Assembly (NCBI RefSeq): GCF_020687165.1
Contig: NZ_JAJEQC010000002.1
Direction: 5' to 3' (one strand)
Source: Hominenteromicrobium mulieris
Lineage (GTDB): Bacteria > Bacillota > Clostridia > Oscillospirales > Acutalibacteraceae
DNA length: 64,000 nt
Part shown: positions 16,996 through 25,681 of the stretch, piece after piece
How the letters are laid out: each line of letters begins with the position of its first letter
Numbering within the stretch: the first letter of the stretch is position 1
Program-made: the position numbers and the translations under genes
Notes under the pieces: model-generated
Database searches by the model: none
The model's input: only the letters and a program-made list of their open reading frames with translations
Told to the model about the DNA's origin: nothing

Positions 16996-17965
16996 TCAAA
17001 AGGAGCTTTGCAATGTATGCGTAGCTCTCGTCCCAGCGGTTTAAGGGCTTATAGTGGAAAAGGTCTTTCGGCAGATAGATGTAGCGGCCGTTTTTCACGG
17101 CGGAGAGCTCGCTCCACGCGGGGTTATTTTCGATGTTCTCTGCCATGTAGGTCTTGGCGTTTTCTTCGTTGCCCATCGTCATGACGAGGATGTAGTCCGG
17201 GTCGGCTTCGATGACGGATTCCAAGCTGAGGTCTTCGAGCAGGCTTTCGTTATCGTCTGCAATGTTGTGCGCACCGAGCTCTTTTAAAATGGCGCCCGCA
17301 ACGGTGTCTTCGCCTTTGGCCTTAACGCCGGTGGAATAAGCGCGCAAAAGCAGGACGGTGGGAGCTTTCTGTCCGGAGAGCTTTTCGGCTGTCTCCTGCT
17401 TTATAGATTCAATGCGCTTTAAAACCTGTGTGACGTTTTCGTCGTATTTTTCACCGTCCGGGTCGTTGACGGCGCAGAAATTCAGCATGATCTTTGCATA
17501 ATCCATGACGTTATCCATGTGAAAACAGCCGTGGGGAATCTGCATATCGGTGAGGGCGGAATCGAGCTCCGCGTGGGCGGGCAGGTCGGCGGATAAAATC
17601 ACGTAATCCGGGGAGAGTGCCGCGATGCTCTCAAGATTCGGCTCCATGACGGTGCCGACGAGCGCGGTATCGTCATCGATTTCGATGCCGTGCTCGTCTA
17701 CGGCATCTTCGGTAATACCGGCGAGTTTACCGCCGGAAAGCAGCCAGCACTCGGCAAACGAGCCGTAAAGGGAGACGACGCACGGGTCATCGGGGAGCTC
17801 CGTTTTGGTGCCGTAGGAATCCGTAATGACGCGCTCGGAGACGGCGGTCGTTTCGGGAGCGGCGGAGGAGCTTTCAGAGGTGGTTTCGTTTTGCGCCGGG
17901 GCGGCGCAGCCGGAAAAGAGCAGTACGGTGGAAAGCGCGAGTGCTGTGAGGGACTTGAGTTTCAT
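16982..17965 (-). CDS. Metal-chelate/B12-type binding lipoprotein
   Basis: A 327-residue lipoprotein: signal MKLKSLTALALSTVLLFSGC with the lipid-accepting Cys at 20, a Ser/Thr/Glu tether, then a family-8 periplasmic binding domain (PF01497 type). Characteristic segments are VVSLYGSFAECWLLSGGKLAG near the N-terminal lobe and LESIAALSPDYVILS. The ligand could be a siderophore, heme or corrinoid. AAAGGAT precedes the ATG. It belongs to one operon with the upstream reductase-like gene (17-bp gap) and the permease and ATPase downstream. Confidence 0.9.
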   Translation of the reverse strand: MKLKSLTALALSTVLLFSGCAAPAQNETTSESSSAAPETTAVSERVITDSYGTKTELPDDPCVVSLYGSFAECWLLSGGKLAGITEDAVDEHGIEIDDDTALVGTVMEPNLESIAALSPDYVILSADLPAHAELDSALTDMQIPHGCFHMDNVMDYAKIMLNFCAVNDPDGEKYDENVTQVLKRIESIKQETAEKLSGQKAPTVLLLRAYSTGVKAKGEDTVAGAILKELGAHNIADDNESLLEDLSLESVIEADPDYILVMTMGNEENAKTYMAENIENNPAWSELSAVKNGRYIYLPKDLFHYKPLNRWDESYAYIAKLLLNEDA

Positions 17966-17982
17966 AGGGTATCCTTTCGGAA

Positions 17983-18891
17983 TTATTTTGTGAGGATCTC
18001 CTCGCGGCGGTTCAGAAGCTCATCGGAGAAGACGTCGTGCTCGAATTTTTCGATGCCAAGACGGTCAATAGCTTTGCCGAGGCGTTCTTTGGGCATGGCG
18101 TTTTCCTTGAACCAGAGCATGGTCTTCTCGAGTAGGGGCTCGATCTCCGCGCGGGTGACGAAGCGGCTGAGCGGCGTGCCCATGCGTGTTTGCTTGCCCC
18201 ACGTGCCACCGACATAAATGCGGTAAACGACCGGGCTTTCGTGGCGGACAGCCTTAAACGGGCATTTGCCGGTGCAGACGCCGCAGGCGAGACACTTTTC
18301 ATCGATATGTAATTTGCCGTTTTCGACGTGTGCAGCCTTGGAGGGACATGACTTTTCCACCATGCAGACCTTGCAGCCGCGGCAGGTGTCTTCGTCGAAG
18401 ATCGGCACGCGGTGGCCCTCGATGCCGAAATCGTTTAAGGAAGGCTTCATGCAGCTATTCGGGCAGCCGCCGATGCCGATTTTGAACTTGTGCGGCAGTT
18501 TGACATTTGCCCAGCCGACGTAGTATTTTTCGTGCAGCTCTTTGGCGAGCGCCTGTGTATCGTAGTTGCCGTAGACGCACGTGGTGCCCTTACATGCGGT
18601 GACGGGGCGTATTTTAGCGCCGGTGCCGCCGAAGTAGAGGCCACGCTCGGCAGCGTAATCGCAGGCGGCATCAATCTGCTCGAAGGGGATGCCGACGATC
18701 TCGGCAGACAGGCGGGAGGTGAACGTCACCTTGCCGCTGCCGAATTTTTCGGCAATCTCGGAGATGGTGCGCAGGTCGGCAGCGGTGAAGACCGCGCCGG
18801 CGCAGACGAGACGGCCGGAGAAGCACTCTGTGCCGCGATTGATGAGGAAGCCGCGGCCCTTGACGGACGCGATCTGTTCGGGTTTTAACAT
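17983..18891 (-). CDS. Small nitrite/sulfite reductase-like protein with two ferredoxin clusters
   Basis: The protein has 302 residues. The N-terminal ~80 residues resemble the NIR_SIR ferredoxin-like half-domain. Next comes a siroheme/[4Fe-4S]-binding module with ACKGTTC (C-x5-C type) and GIGGCPNSC (C-x3-C). Inserted after it are two bacterial ferredoxin motifs, CRGCKVCMVEKSCP and CLACGVCTGKCP. This resembles the anaerobic sulfite reductase subunit C and single-repeat coupled reductases. Only one NIR_SIR repeat is present, against two in assimilatory enzymes. The start at 18891 has GGAGTG 6 nt upstream. It leads the FecBCD operon, but its substrate is unknown. Confidence 0.75.
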   Translation of the reverse strand: MLKPEQIASVKGRGFLINRGTECFSGRLVCAGAVFTAADLRTISEIAEKFGSGKVTFTSRLSAEIVGIPFEQIDAACDYAAERGLYFGGTGAKIRPVTACKGTTCVYGNYDTQALAKELHEKYYVGWANVKLPHKFKIGIGGCPNSCMKPSLNDFGIEGHRVPIFDEDTCRGCKVCMVEKSCPSKAAHVENGKLHIDEKCLACGVCTGKCPFKAVRHESPVVYRIYVGGTWGKQTRMGTPLSRFVTRAEIEPLLEKTMLWFKENAMPKERLGKAIDRLGIEKFEHDVFSDELLNRREEILTK

Positions 18892-18929
18892 GATGAACAC
18901 TCCAATATCCAAGCAAAATATTCCCTGTA

Positions 18930-18958
18930 ATTATAGCCTTTTTTGGGGGTAATGGCAA
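18930..18958 (-). promoter_or_regulatory. Promoter of the reductase-FecBCD operon
   Basis: TTGCCA (18953-18958) and TATAAT (18930-18935) on the minus strand, 17-bp spacer. Confidence 0.75.
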
Positions 18959-19006
18959 GAAATGCGGGTGATTTTTGCAAAAGAAATGAAAAAACCGGGC
19001 GAAGTA

Positions 19007-19035
19007 TTGGATTTTCCTTTGAACTGTGTTAAAAT
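19007..19035 (+). promoter_or_regulatory. Promoter of the SH3-trkA operon
   Basis: TTGGAT (19007-19012) and TAAAAT (19030-19035), 17-bp spacer, 77 bp before the SH3 lipoprotein ATG. Confidence 0.55.
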
Positions 19036-19112
19036 AGCTAATAACAAATCATCTTCTGTTCCGGCGGCGTTTTGAATGCGCGCCGAAATAAAGAAAGGCG
19101 AAGTGAGCTTTT

Positions 19113-19748
19113 ATGAAACGAAGCATCCATTATAAAAACATTTTGAAAACGGCGGTCACGGCGGCACTGTGCGCTGTGATAATCCTTGGCACCGCGGCGT
19201 GCGGCAATGGCAGCGCCAAGGCGGAGCCCTCCCCTTCCCCGAGCGTGGTGCCTACCACAACGCCCGTGCCGGTCGAAAAAGTGAAGGTGGCGACCATCAA
19301 CGACATCGACGATTCGTTGAATGTGCGCAGCGAGGCTTCGACGGATTCCGAAATTCTCGGCACGGCAGAGGCCGGCGAGGTGTTCGAGGTTGTGGCACAG
19401 GACGATACCTCCGAGTGGGTGGAAATCTCTTACTTTGGGCAGAATGCGTATGTGTTCGCGGAATTTGTGACGATCAGTGAGAAAGAGAAGACCGCACTTG
19501 CGACCGCGATGCCCTCGCCGACCCCGAATGCGGAAGACGGCACGACCGATGACAACGGGGACAGCGATGACGCGCAAAACGGCAGCGAGGCATCGCCGAC
19601 ACCCGCTCCCACCGCAGAGCCGACGCCGAATGCGAATAATCCTATCATCGTAAACGGCGGTAACCGAGAGAATACGAGCTCCGGCAGCACATCAGACGGC
19701 ATGACGGCAGAGACCATTCGCGATACGGAAGATCCGGAGCGACGCTGA
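19113..19748 (+). CDS. SH3b-domain lipoprotein
   Basis: A 211-residue surface lipoprotein. The signal ends with ILGTAAC (Cys at about residue 30). A Pro/Ser tether is followed by one bacterial SH3 domain (about 62-118) with the hallmark LNVRSEASTDSEILGTAEAGE and a closing YVFAEFV. The C-terminal ~90 residues are low-complexity Pro/Thr/Asp/Asn, probably unstructured. SH3b domains usually bind peptidoglycan or mediate protein contacts. It is 8 bp upstream of trkA; whether the link is functional is not clear. Confidence 0.8.
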   Translation: MKRSIHYKNILKTAVTAALCAVIILGTAACGNGSAKAEPSPSPSVVPTTTPVPVEKVKVATINDIDDSLNVRSEASTDSEILGTAEAGEVFEVVAQDDTSEWVEISYFGQNAYVFAEFVTISEKEKTALATAMPSPTPNAEDGTTDDNGDSDDAQNGSEASPTPAPTAEPTPNANNPIIVNGGNRENTSSGSTSDGMTAETIRDTEDPERR

Positions 19749-19756
19749 GGTAAACT

Positions 19757-20377
19757 ATGAATGTGTTAGTTATAGGCTGCGGCCTGCTTGGGCGAAAAAT
19801 CGCCCGCACCATGGACGAAATGGGTTGGGACGTTTCTGTTTTAAGCAACATTGAAAGCGACTTGGAGCTTTTGGAAAACGATTTCGAGGGCGTGACATTC
19901 CGCGGGTTCCCGATGGATATTCGCAACCTGCGCGAAGCGGGCATTGAAAGCTGCGACGCGGTGGCGGTGACAACGGCGGACGATAACCTCAATATCACGG
20001 TGGCGCAGATTGCGCGCGATTACTTCGGTATCCAAAACGTGGTGGCGCGTGTATCCGACCCCGCGCGTGAATTGATTTTTGAGCATATGGGATTGCATAC
20101 CATTTGCCCCACAAACCACGCCGGCGACCGCATTGTGCGGATGCTGAGCGGCGAAAAAATGAACAAGAAAATCGAGTTCGGTCTGCATACGGTCGACTTT
20201 GACGTGCGGCCGGCGGAGCGGCATCAGATCGGCAAGAATGTGGACGAACTGCGCGGCAACCCGGGCGAAGTGGTGTTCGGCATCATCCGCAAAAGCGGCG
20301 CGTTCGTTTTAGCGGGGCTTGCACCCTTGAAGCCCGAGGCAGGCGACGAGATTGTGTACAGCCGCGTAATCGATTAA
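19757..20377 (+). CDS. TrkA-family K+ transport regulator, first copy
   Basis: A cytosolic RCK protein of 206 residues: an N-terminal TrkA_N Rossmann fold with GCGLLGRKIA (about 8-17) and a C-terminal TrkA_C domain (about 135-205). Such proteins gate TrkH/KtrB potassium channels in response to nucleotides. The acidic residue usually found at the end of the second beta strand, which holds the ribose of NAD(H), is replaced here (VSVLSNIES), so this copy may bind a different nucleotide or serve as a partner of the second copy. No TrkH/KtrB gene is present in the window. Confidence 0.85.
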   Translation: MNVLVIGCGLLGRKIARTMDEMGWDVSVLSNIESDLELLENDFEGVTFRGFPMDIRNLREAGIESCDAVAVTTADDNLNITVAQIARDYFGIQNVVARVSDPARELIFEHMGLHTICPTNHAGDRIVRMLSGEKMNKKIEFGLHTVDFDVRPAERHQIGKNVDELRGNPGEVVFGIIRKSGAFVLAGLAPLKPEAGDEIVYSRVID

Positions 20378-20389
20378 GGGGGATGTGCC

Positions 20390-21067
20390 ATGAACATTGT
20401 CATTATGGGCGGCGGCAAGGTGGGCGAAAGCCTTGCGCGCCGCATTTTGGAGGGCCGCCGCCACGAGGTGCGTATCATCGAGAGCGACCGCGCGCGCAGC
20501 TTACAGCTTGCAAACGCGCTGGACGTGGAGATCATCTGCGGCGACGGCACGAACATTGACATGCTGGAAAACGCCGGTGTACGTGACGCCGACTGCTTTA
20601 TTGCGATATCCGGTGACGATGCGAATAATCTCGTTGCGTCGCAGCTTGCAAAGCAGTATTTCGGCGCGAAAAAAGTGATTGCCCGCGCAAACGACCCGCG
20701 CAATTTGGAGACAATGCGTGTGCTTGGCGTGGATTATGCGGTGAGCAGCACGGAAATCATTGCGCAGATGATTGAGCAGGAAGCGAACCTGATGGAGTTT
20801 CATCTTGTGGCATCGCTGAACAAGGGCCGCGGTCAGATTTGCTCCGTGACGCTTGGAGAGAATTCGGTTTTGCACGGCAAGTCGGTGCGTGAGGTGGTGT
20901 TCCCGAAGGGGGCGCTGCTGATTTCCATTGTGCGAAATAACAAACTCATCATTCCGGGCGGCGACACGGTGCTGCAAGCGGGCGATGAGATTATTGCGGT
21001 ATGCGAGGAACGCGCACAGAAGGCACTTATCCGCCTGATGAACAGCACGCATGCGGATGAGAAATAA
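20390..21067 (+). CDS. TrkA-family K+ transport regulator, second copy
   Basis: A 225-residue RCK protein with GGGKVGESLA (about residues 6-15) and an intact acidic residue at the end of beta 2 (VRIIESDRA), consistent with NAD(H) binding, then a TrkA_C domain. It starts 12 bp after the first TrkA gene. The pair probably forms a hetero-assembly on a potassium channel encoded elsewhere. A strong terminator follows at 21091. Confidence 0.87.
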   Translation: MNIVIMGGGKVGESLARRILEGRRHEVRIIESDRARSLQLANALDVEIICGDGTNIDMLENAGVRDADCFIAISGDDANNLVASQLAKQYFGAKKVIARANDPRNLETMRVLGVDYAVSSTEIIAQMIEQEANLMEFHLVASLNKGRGQICSVTLGENSVLHGKSVREVVFPKGALLISIVRNNKLIIPGGDTVLQAGDEIIAVCEERAQKALIRLMNSTHADEK

Positions 21068-21090
21068 GTCGATTTTTTTATGATTTATAT

Positions 21091-21138
21091 AGCAGGAACC
21101 CCGTAGGCACGTTGTGTGTTTACGGGGTCCTGCTTTGT
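21091..21138 (+). terminator. Terminator after trkA genes
   Basis: AGCAGGAACCCCGTA pairs with TACGGGGTCCTGCT with a single bulged A, followed by TTGTT. Confidence 0.7.
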
Positions 21139-21173
21139 TCATTTAATTCTAATGATTTGCGGGGCAAATCATG

Positions 21174-21313
21174 CAGGGAATCCATGCAACTGGGTTTCCT
21201 ACGGTTCTGGTTTTGTGGAGGCAAAAAGTGTTTCGCGCTCTGCGGAGCGCGACTTGGGGCGTTGCCCCGAGCCCCCATAAACTTTCTGAAGAAAGTTTAA
21301 TCAAAGACTTTTA
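21174..21313 (+). repeat. Intergenic multi-hairpin repeat, copy 1
   Basis: Three hairpins in order: CGCGCTC-TGCG-GAGCGCG (21234-21251), a GGGGC/GCCCC stem (21256-21268), and TAAACTTTC-TGAA-GAAAGTTTA (21278-21299), then CAAAGACTTT. A fourth, weaker one with loop CATGCAACTG sits at the 5' end. The layout recurs at 28021-28196 and 47951-48037 with different stem bases. It fills the gap between trkA and the convergent alpha-galactosidase gene; no gene is present here. Confidence 0.8.
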
Positions 21314-21342
21314 ACGTTGCGGTATTGTGGATTTCGGCGGCT

Positions 21343-23520
21343 TTACTTTACAGCTTTAAAGTGCTTTGTGACGCTGGTGCCGTCTTCGTAGACGTCTCTT
21401 GTCAAATTAAGGCCTGCGTTCATCAGCATGGCGCCGGAATAGACGGTGCCGGTCTCCTCGTCCTGATAGTACGTTTTGGGGTCGAGGCCACGCAGGCGCT
21501 GCACGCAGTAACGGGTCTCGGGCTGACGCATGACGACGGCAGTCATCATGGCTTCCTGTTTATCCGGCGAAACGAACTCCCACGCGCAGTAGAAGTCGTT
21601 CTCGGTCGGGGAGACGAGGCGGTAGAAATCGCCCTCGCGGACAAGGCAGTGATATTTGCGGTAGTCGGCGATCTGCTGCTTTACTTCGGCTTTTTCGTCA
21701 TCGGTGAGCTTTCTGGGGTCTAACTCGTAGCCGAATGTGCCGCACATGGCGACGTTGCCGCGGGTTTTAAGCGAGGTGCGCGGGCGGGCTGCGACGTGTG
21801 CGCCAAACGAGGAGATAGGGTAGCACATGGACGTGCCGAACTGAATGGTGAGGCGCTCGATGGCGTCGGTGTTGTCGCTGCACCAGATCTGCGGGGAATA
21901 ATACAGCATTCCGGCATCGAAACGTCCGCCGCCGCCGGAGCAGTTTTCAAAGAGGATATTCGGAAACGCTTTGACAAAACGATCCATGAGGTCGTATGTA
22001 CCGAGCACAAAGCGGTGCATGACCTCCTTCTGGCGCTCCGGCGGGAGCAGCGCAGAGCCGACCTCGGTCAGATTGCGGTTGAAGTCCCATTTGACGTAAT
22101 CAATCTTATTTTCACTGAGGACTTTATACATCTGCGCGAAGATATTATCGCGCACGTCTTTTCTCGTCATATCGAGGACGTACTGCAAGCGTGCGGGGGA
22201 GTTTTCACGGTTCGGCACGTGCAGGCACCAATCCGGGTGGGCGCGGTAGAGGTCGCTGTCCGGAGAGATCATCTCCGGCTCATACCAGATGCCGAACTTT
22301 AAGCCCTCTGCGTTGACGCGCTCGATGAGGGAGCTGAGGCCGCCTTTGAGCTTCTTTTCGTTGACATACCAGTCGCCGAGGGAGGAGTCGTCGTTTTTGC
22401 GGTGGCCGAACCAACCGTCGTCCATGACAAGCATATCGACACCCATTTTGGCGGCTTCGTGTGCGAACGCGACAAGCTTATTATCATCGAAATCGAAGTA
22501 TGCGGCCTCCCAGCTGTTGATGAGCACGGGGCGTTCTACATCGCGCCACGGACTCTTGATGAGGTGCTTCATGTAGGTGCGGTGGAAAATGCGGCTCATC
22601 TCTCCGAGGCCCCTATCGGTGTAGACCATGACGGCTTCCGGCGCGGTGAAGGATTCGTTCGGCTCCAGGCGCCAGGTGAAATCGGTGGGATTGATGCCTG
22701 CGAGAAGGCGCGTGGCGTTCAAGCAATCCACTTCGGCTTCAATGGAAAAGTTGCCGCTGTAAATGAGGTTGACGCCGTAGACTTCGCCGTTTTCTTCGGT
22801 GGCGCCGTGGGCTTTCAGTGCGACGAACGGGTTGTGGTTGTGTGAGGAGGAGCCGCGCTTGCTCTGGATGGATTGAATGCCGTGGCAGAGCGGGCGCTCT
22901 GTAACGGTGCGCTCCTTTGCCCACTTGCCGTAAAGGTGCACCATGTCGTAATCCATCGTGTTGAAGTCGAGGCAGGCGCTGAACACACGCTCAAGCTCCA
23001 TGGTGCGGTCGGACGTATTCGTCACGACGGCGTGACGCGTCATGACGGGCAGATCGTTGTAAACGGTGTAGTAGAGCTTCACTTCGGCGTTCGTCGTTTG
23101 GTCGAGCGTGGTGATCTCGAGTGTTTCGCTGTCACCGTTTTCGTCGCGCAGAGACGGCATGCCGGGCAGCGCAGGCTTTTCGTTTAAAATGCGGTGCGAA
23201 ACGTAGCGGATGTCGGTCGCGATATTGCCGTCTGCGTTGCGGATTTGGAGTGCGGAGATGCGGAAATCGCCGGTGCCGTTGCAGGAATATTCGCTCGGCT
23301 GTGTATCCGGGGAAAACTCCTTGCCGACGTAGCCTGCGGCGTCGGGCGTGAAGGAGCCGAAGTAGCCGCGGTCCAATAAATAGCGCATGTCGCAGTCCGG
23401 CAGGTATGCGCCGTAGTAGAGGTGCAGCAGGCGGCCGCTGTCATGCACGGCAAAAACGTAACTGGAGGAAGCGGTATCCAGCTTGAAAATTTTCTTTTCG
23501 GCATCAAATAAAATCGCCAT
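21343..23520 (-). CDS. Alpha-galactosidase, GH36
   Basis: A 725-residue GH36 enzyme that removes alpha-1,6-galactosyl groups from melibiose, raffinose or galactomannan. The nucleophile Asp lies in YVKWDFNRN and the acid/base Asp in the SDNTD segment (CSDNTDAIERL); DDGWFGHR and ENCSGGGGRFD are further family blocks. An N-terminal beta-sandwich and a C-terminal beta domain flank the barrel. There is no signal peptide, so it acts on imported sugar. GAAAGGAACG precedes the ATG. Its divergent neighbour is a GH130 phosphorylase, which suggests galactomannan use. Confidence 0.95.
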   Translation of the reverse strand: MAILFDAEKKIFKLDTASSSYVFAVHDSGRLLHLYYGAYLPDCDMRYLLDRGYFGSFTPDAAGYVGKEFSPDTQPSEYSCNGTGDFRISALQIRNADGNIATDIRYVSHRILNEKPALPGMPSLRDENGDSETLEITTLDQTTNAEVKLYYTVYNDLPVMTRHAVVTNTSDRTMELERVFSACLDFNTMDYDMVHLYGKWAKERTVTERPLCHGIQSIQSKRGSSSHNHNPFVALKAHGATEENGEVYGVNLIYSGNFSIEAEVDCLNATRLLAGINPTDFTWRLEPNESFTAPEAVMVYTDRGLGEMSRIFHRTYMKHLIKSPWRDVERPVLINSWEAAYFDFDDNKLVAFAHEAAKMGVDMLVMDDGWFGHRKNDDSSLGDWYVNEKKLKGGLSSLIERVNAEGLKFGIWYEPEMISPDSDLYRAHPDWCLHVPNRENSPARLQYVLDMTRKDVRDNIFAQMYKVLSENKIDYVKWDFNRNLTEVGSALLPPERQKEVMHRFVLGTYDLMDRFVKAFPNILFENCSGGGGRFDAGMLYYSPQIWCSDNTDAIERLTIQFGTSMCYPISSFGAHVAARPRTSLKTRGNVAMCGTFGYELDPRKLTDDEKAEVKQQIADYRKYHCLVREGDFYRLVSPTENDFYCAWEFVSPDKQEAMMTAVVMRQPETRYCVQRLRGLDPKTYYQDEETGTVYSGAMLMNAGLNLTRDVYEDGTSVTKHFKAVK

Positions 23521-23581
23521 AAAATCGTTCCTTTCGGGAAAACATAAAAATTCGGGCAGAGAAATATCCGTTTATAACAAC

Positions 23582-23610
23582 AGTATATCGTTTATGCGGC
23601 TTTTGCGCAA
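23582..23610 (-). promoter_or_regulatory. Promoter of the alpha-galactosidase gene
   Basis: TTGCGC (23605-23610) and TATACT (23582-23587) on the minus strand with a 17-bp spacer. Confidence 0.6.
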
Positions 23611-23737
23611 TAGGCATTTGTTGCATAAAGTTGGCGGTTTGTGATGCGGTGTACGGCGTGGGCTTCGGCATTTTGCTAAAGGCGGCGATGAAATTTGGTG
23701 GAATTGTGATAGAAACGGTTTTTTCGGAAAAAATAGC

Positions 23738-23790
23738 TTTACTTTTCTCTTGGTTTGTATTATAGTTAATGTGATATGGAAGCGGTTACA
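23738..23790 (+). promoter_or_regulatory. Promoter and cre-like site of the GH130 gene
   Basis: TTTACT (23738-23743) and TATAGT (23761-23766), 17-bp spacer. ATGGAAGCGGTTACA (23776-23790) matches the CcpA cre consensus TGWAANCGNTNWCA at all but one fixed position. It lies at about +4 to +18, where CcpA would block elongation. A LacI-family operator is an alternative reading. Apart from this and the divergent promoter, 23521-23859 shows nothing. Confidence 0.6.
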
Positions 23791-23859
23791 CATTGTAAAG
23801 GACTGTATGTGTTCGCTTTCGAATGTCTTTTGAAAAAATATAAAATGGAGGAAACTACA

Positions 23860-24858
23860 ATGGCTAAAATTATCGGCAATGCACTCCCGAACATCCCGTG
23901 GCAGGATAAGCCGCAGGGCTACGATAAGCCGGTTTGGCGTTATGACCACAACCCGATCATTCCGCGTGATCTCATCCCCACTTCCAACAGCATCTTCAAC
24001 TCCGCAGTTGTCCCGTTTGAGGGCAAGTTCGCTGGCGTTTTCCGCTGCGACAACCGCTCTGTTGAGATGGACATCTTCGCAGGCTTCTCTGATGACGGCA
24101 TCAACTGGAAGATCAACCACGAGCCGATCGAGTTCCAGCCGGCTCCCGGCTGCGACCCGTGCGTAACCCGCAAGGAATATCGCTATGACCCGCGCGTTTG
24201 CTGGATTGAGGACCGTTACTACATCACCTGGTGCAACGGCTTCCACGGCCCGACGATCGGCGTAGGCTATACCTATGACTTCAAGACCTTCTATCAGATG
24301 GAGAACGCTTACCTGCCGTATAACCGCAACGGCGTTATGTTCCCGAAGAAGATCAACGGCAACTTTGCAATGCTGAGCCGTCCGTCCGACACCGGTCACA
24401 CCCCGTTCGGCGACATCTTCTACAGCGAGAGCCCGGACATGACGTATTGGGGCAAGCACCGCTATGTCTTCGGCACGAGCAGTCACTCCGGCTGGCAGTC
24501 CAAGAAGGTCGGCCCCGGCCCGATTCCGATCGAGACCGATGAAGGCTGGCTGATGATTTATCACGGCGTTCTGAACTCCTGCAACGGCTTCGTTTATCGC
24601 TTCGGCGTAGCGCTTCTTGACCACGAGAAGCCGTGGATCGTGAAGGAAAGAGGCAACTTCTATGTCTTCGGTCCGGAAGAGAGCTATGAGCTCACCGGTG
24701 ACGTGCCGAACGTTACGTTCCCGTGCGCTACCCTGACCGATGCCGACACCGGCCGCATCACCATCTACTATGGTGCTGCCGACACCGTCACCGGCATGGC
24801 CTTCACCACCGTTGACGAGCTGCTTTCCTACATGAGAAAGTACCCGCACGAGGTCTAA
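23860..24858 (+). CDS. GH130 beta-mannoside phosphorylase
   Basis: The 332-residue protein has a five-bladed propeller of the GH130 type and no signal peptide. It would phosphorolyse beta-1,4-mannosides to mannose 1-phosphate. Segments SIFNSAVVPFEGKFAGVFRCD, YDPRVCWI and DEGWLMIYHGV fit the mannooligosaccharide phosphorylase subgroup (GH130_2) better than the longer mannosylglucose phosphorylases. The Asp in YDPRV is the candidate general acid. The start at 23860 has GGAGG 9 nt upstream; an earlier in-frame ATG overlaps the cre-like site and is unlikely. Highly biased codons indicate strong expression. Confidence 0.88.
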   Translation: MAKIIGNALPNIPWQDKPQGYDKPVWRYDHNPIIPRDLIPTSNSIFNSAVVPFEGKFAGVFRCDNRSVEMDIFAGFSDDGINWKINHEPIEFQPAPGCDPCVTRKEYRYDPRVCWIEDRYYITWCNGFHGPTIGVGYTYDFKTFYQMENAYLPYNRNGVMFPKKINGNFAMLSRPSDTGHTPFGDIFYSESPDMTYWGKHRYVFGTSSHSGWQSKKVGPGPIPIETDEGWLMIYHGVLNSCNGFVYRFGVALLDHEKPWIVKERGNFYVFGPEESYELTGDVPNVTFPCATLTDADTGRITIYYGAADTVTGMAFTTVDELLSYMRKYPHEV

Positions 24859-24875
24859 TTAGAATAGCTTTTTCG

Positions 24876-24909
24876 CAGGCGCTTCCGTTTTTCGGGAGCG
24901 CCTGTTTTT
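24876..24909 (+). terminator. Terminator after the GH130 gene
   Basis: AGGCGCT-CCG/CGG-AGCGCCT stem with a T-rich loop and a trailing TTTTT. Confidence 0.85.
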
Positions 24910-24918
24910 ATGGAATGA

Positions 24919-24947
24919 TTGTGTTTTGCGGCAAAATCTGGTATAAT
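24919..24947 (+). promoter_or_regulatory. Promoter of the CBM9-like gene
   Basis: TTGTGT (24919-24924) and TATAAT (24942-24947), 17-bp spacer. Confidence 0.65.
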
Positions 24948-24992
24948 AAAGCCATGAAAAACCGCGATGGGCGGAAAACGGTTAGGAGCTGT

Positions 24993-25601
24993 ATGAATAT
25001 GAAAGAGTATGTCATTGAGAAAACGGTGGGTGCGCCGGACTGGACAAAGGTGTCGGAGCTGCAGGTGGACAATGTTTGTTGGTTGCCGGACGCGGGCGTG
25101 CGCATGGAGCAGCAGATCTGCCACGACGACGAGAAAATCTACGTGCACCAAGTGGCGCGCGAAAAGAACATCCGCGCGGAGCTGACCGATAAGCTCGGCA
25201 GCATCTGCACGGACAGCTGCATGGAGTTTTTCTTCTCCCCGGTGCCGGAGGACGGGCGGTATTTTAACATTGAGCTGAACTTGAACGGCGCGATTTTCCT
25301 TGGCTTCGGCCACGGCAGAGCAGACAGCATCCGTTTGATCCCGGAAGACCACAAGAAGCTTTTTAACATCCGCACGAACAAAACGGCGGACGGGTGGGAA
25401 ATCTTTTATGAAATTCCGCTCGAATTTCTGCATGTATTTTACCCCGATTACGACTTTAAAAGCGGGCGTGTGATCCGCGCGAACTGCTTTAAATGCGGCG
25501 ACCTCACCGTGCAGCCGCACTATATGATGTGGAATGAGACGACGAGCGAAACGCCGGATTTCCATCGTCCGCAGGACTTTGGCCGCATGATCTTCGCGTA
25601 A
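24993..25601 (+). CDS. CBM9-like carbohydrate-binding protein
   Basis: A 202-residue protein made of one family-9-like carbohydrate-binding beta-sandwich. It shows the usual blocks CHDDEKIYVHQVA, SCMEFFFSP and FNIELNLNGAIFLGFG. There is no signal peptide and no attached catalytic domain, so it is an intracellular stand-alone module of unknown role. TAGGAG lies before the ATG at 24993; an ATG two codons later (24999) is equally possible. It sits after the GH130 gene but has its own promoter. Confidence 0.7.
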   Translation: MNMKEYVIEKTVGAPDWTKVSELQVDNVCWLPDAGVRMEQQICHDDEKIYVHQVAREKNIRAELTDKLGSICTDSCMEFFFSPVPEDGRYFNIELNLNGAIFLGFGHGRADSIRLIPEDHKKLFNIRTNKTADGWEIFYEIPLEFLHVFYPDYDFKSGRVIRANCFKCGDLTVQPHYMMWNETTSETPDFHRPQDFGRMIFA

Positions 25602-25681
25602 ACCGCGGTATTCAGCGGGATATTCATGGATTAGTCCAATATCTTTTGCCGAAGCCCGCGCAGAATTGTCGTTTTTCCAAG

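Noticed and set aside
21200..21300. Short open frames inside the intergenic repeats (also at 28000-28190).
   Set aside because: They are translations of the hairpin element, have no ribosome sites, and differ wherever the stems covary.
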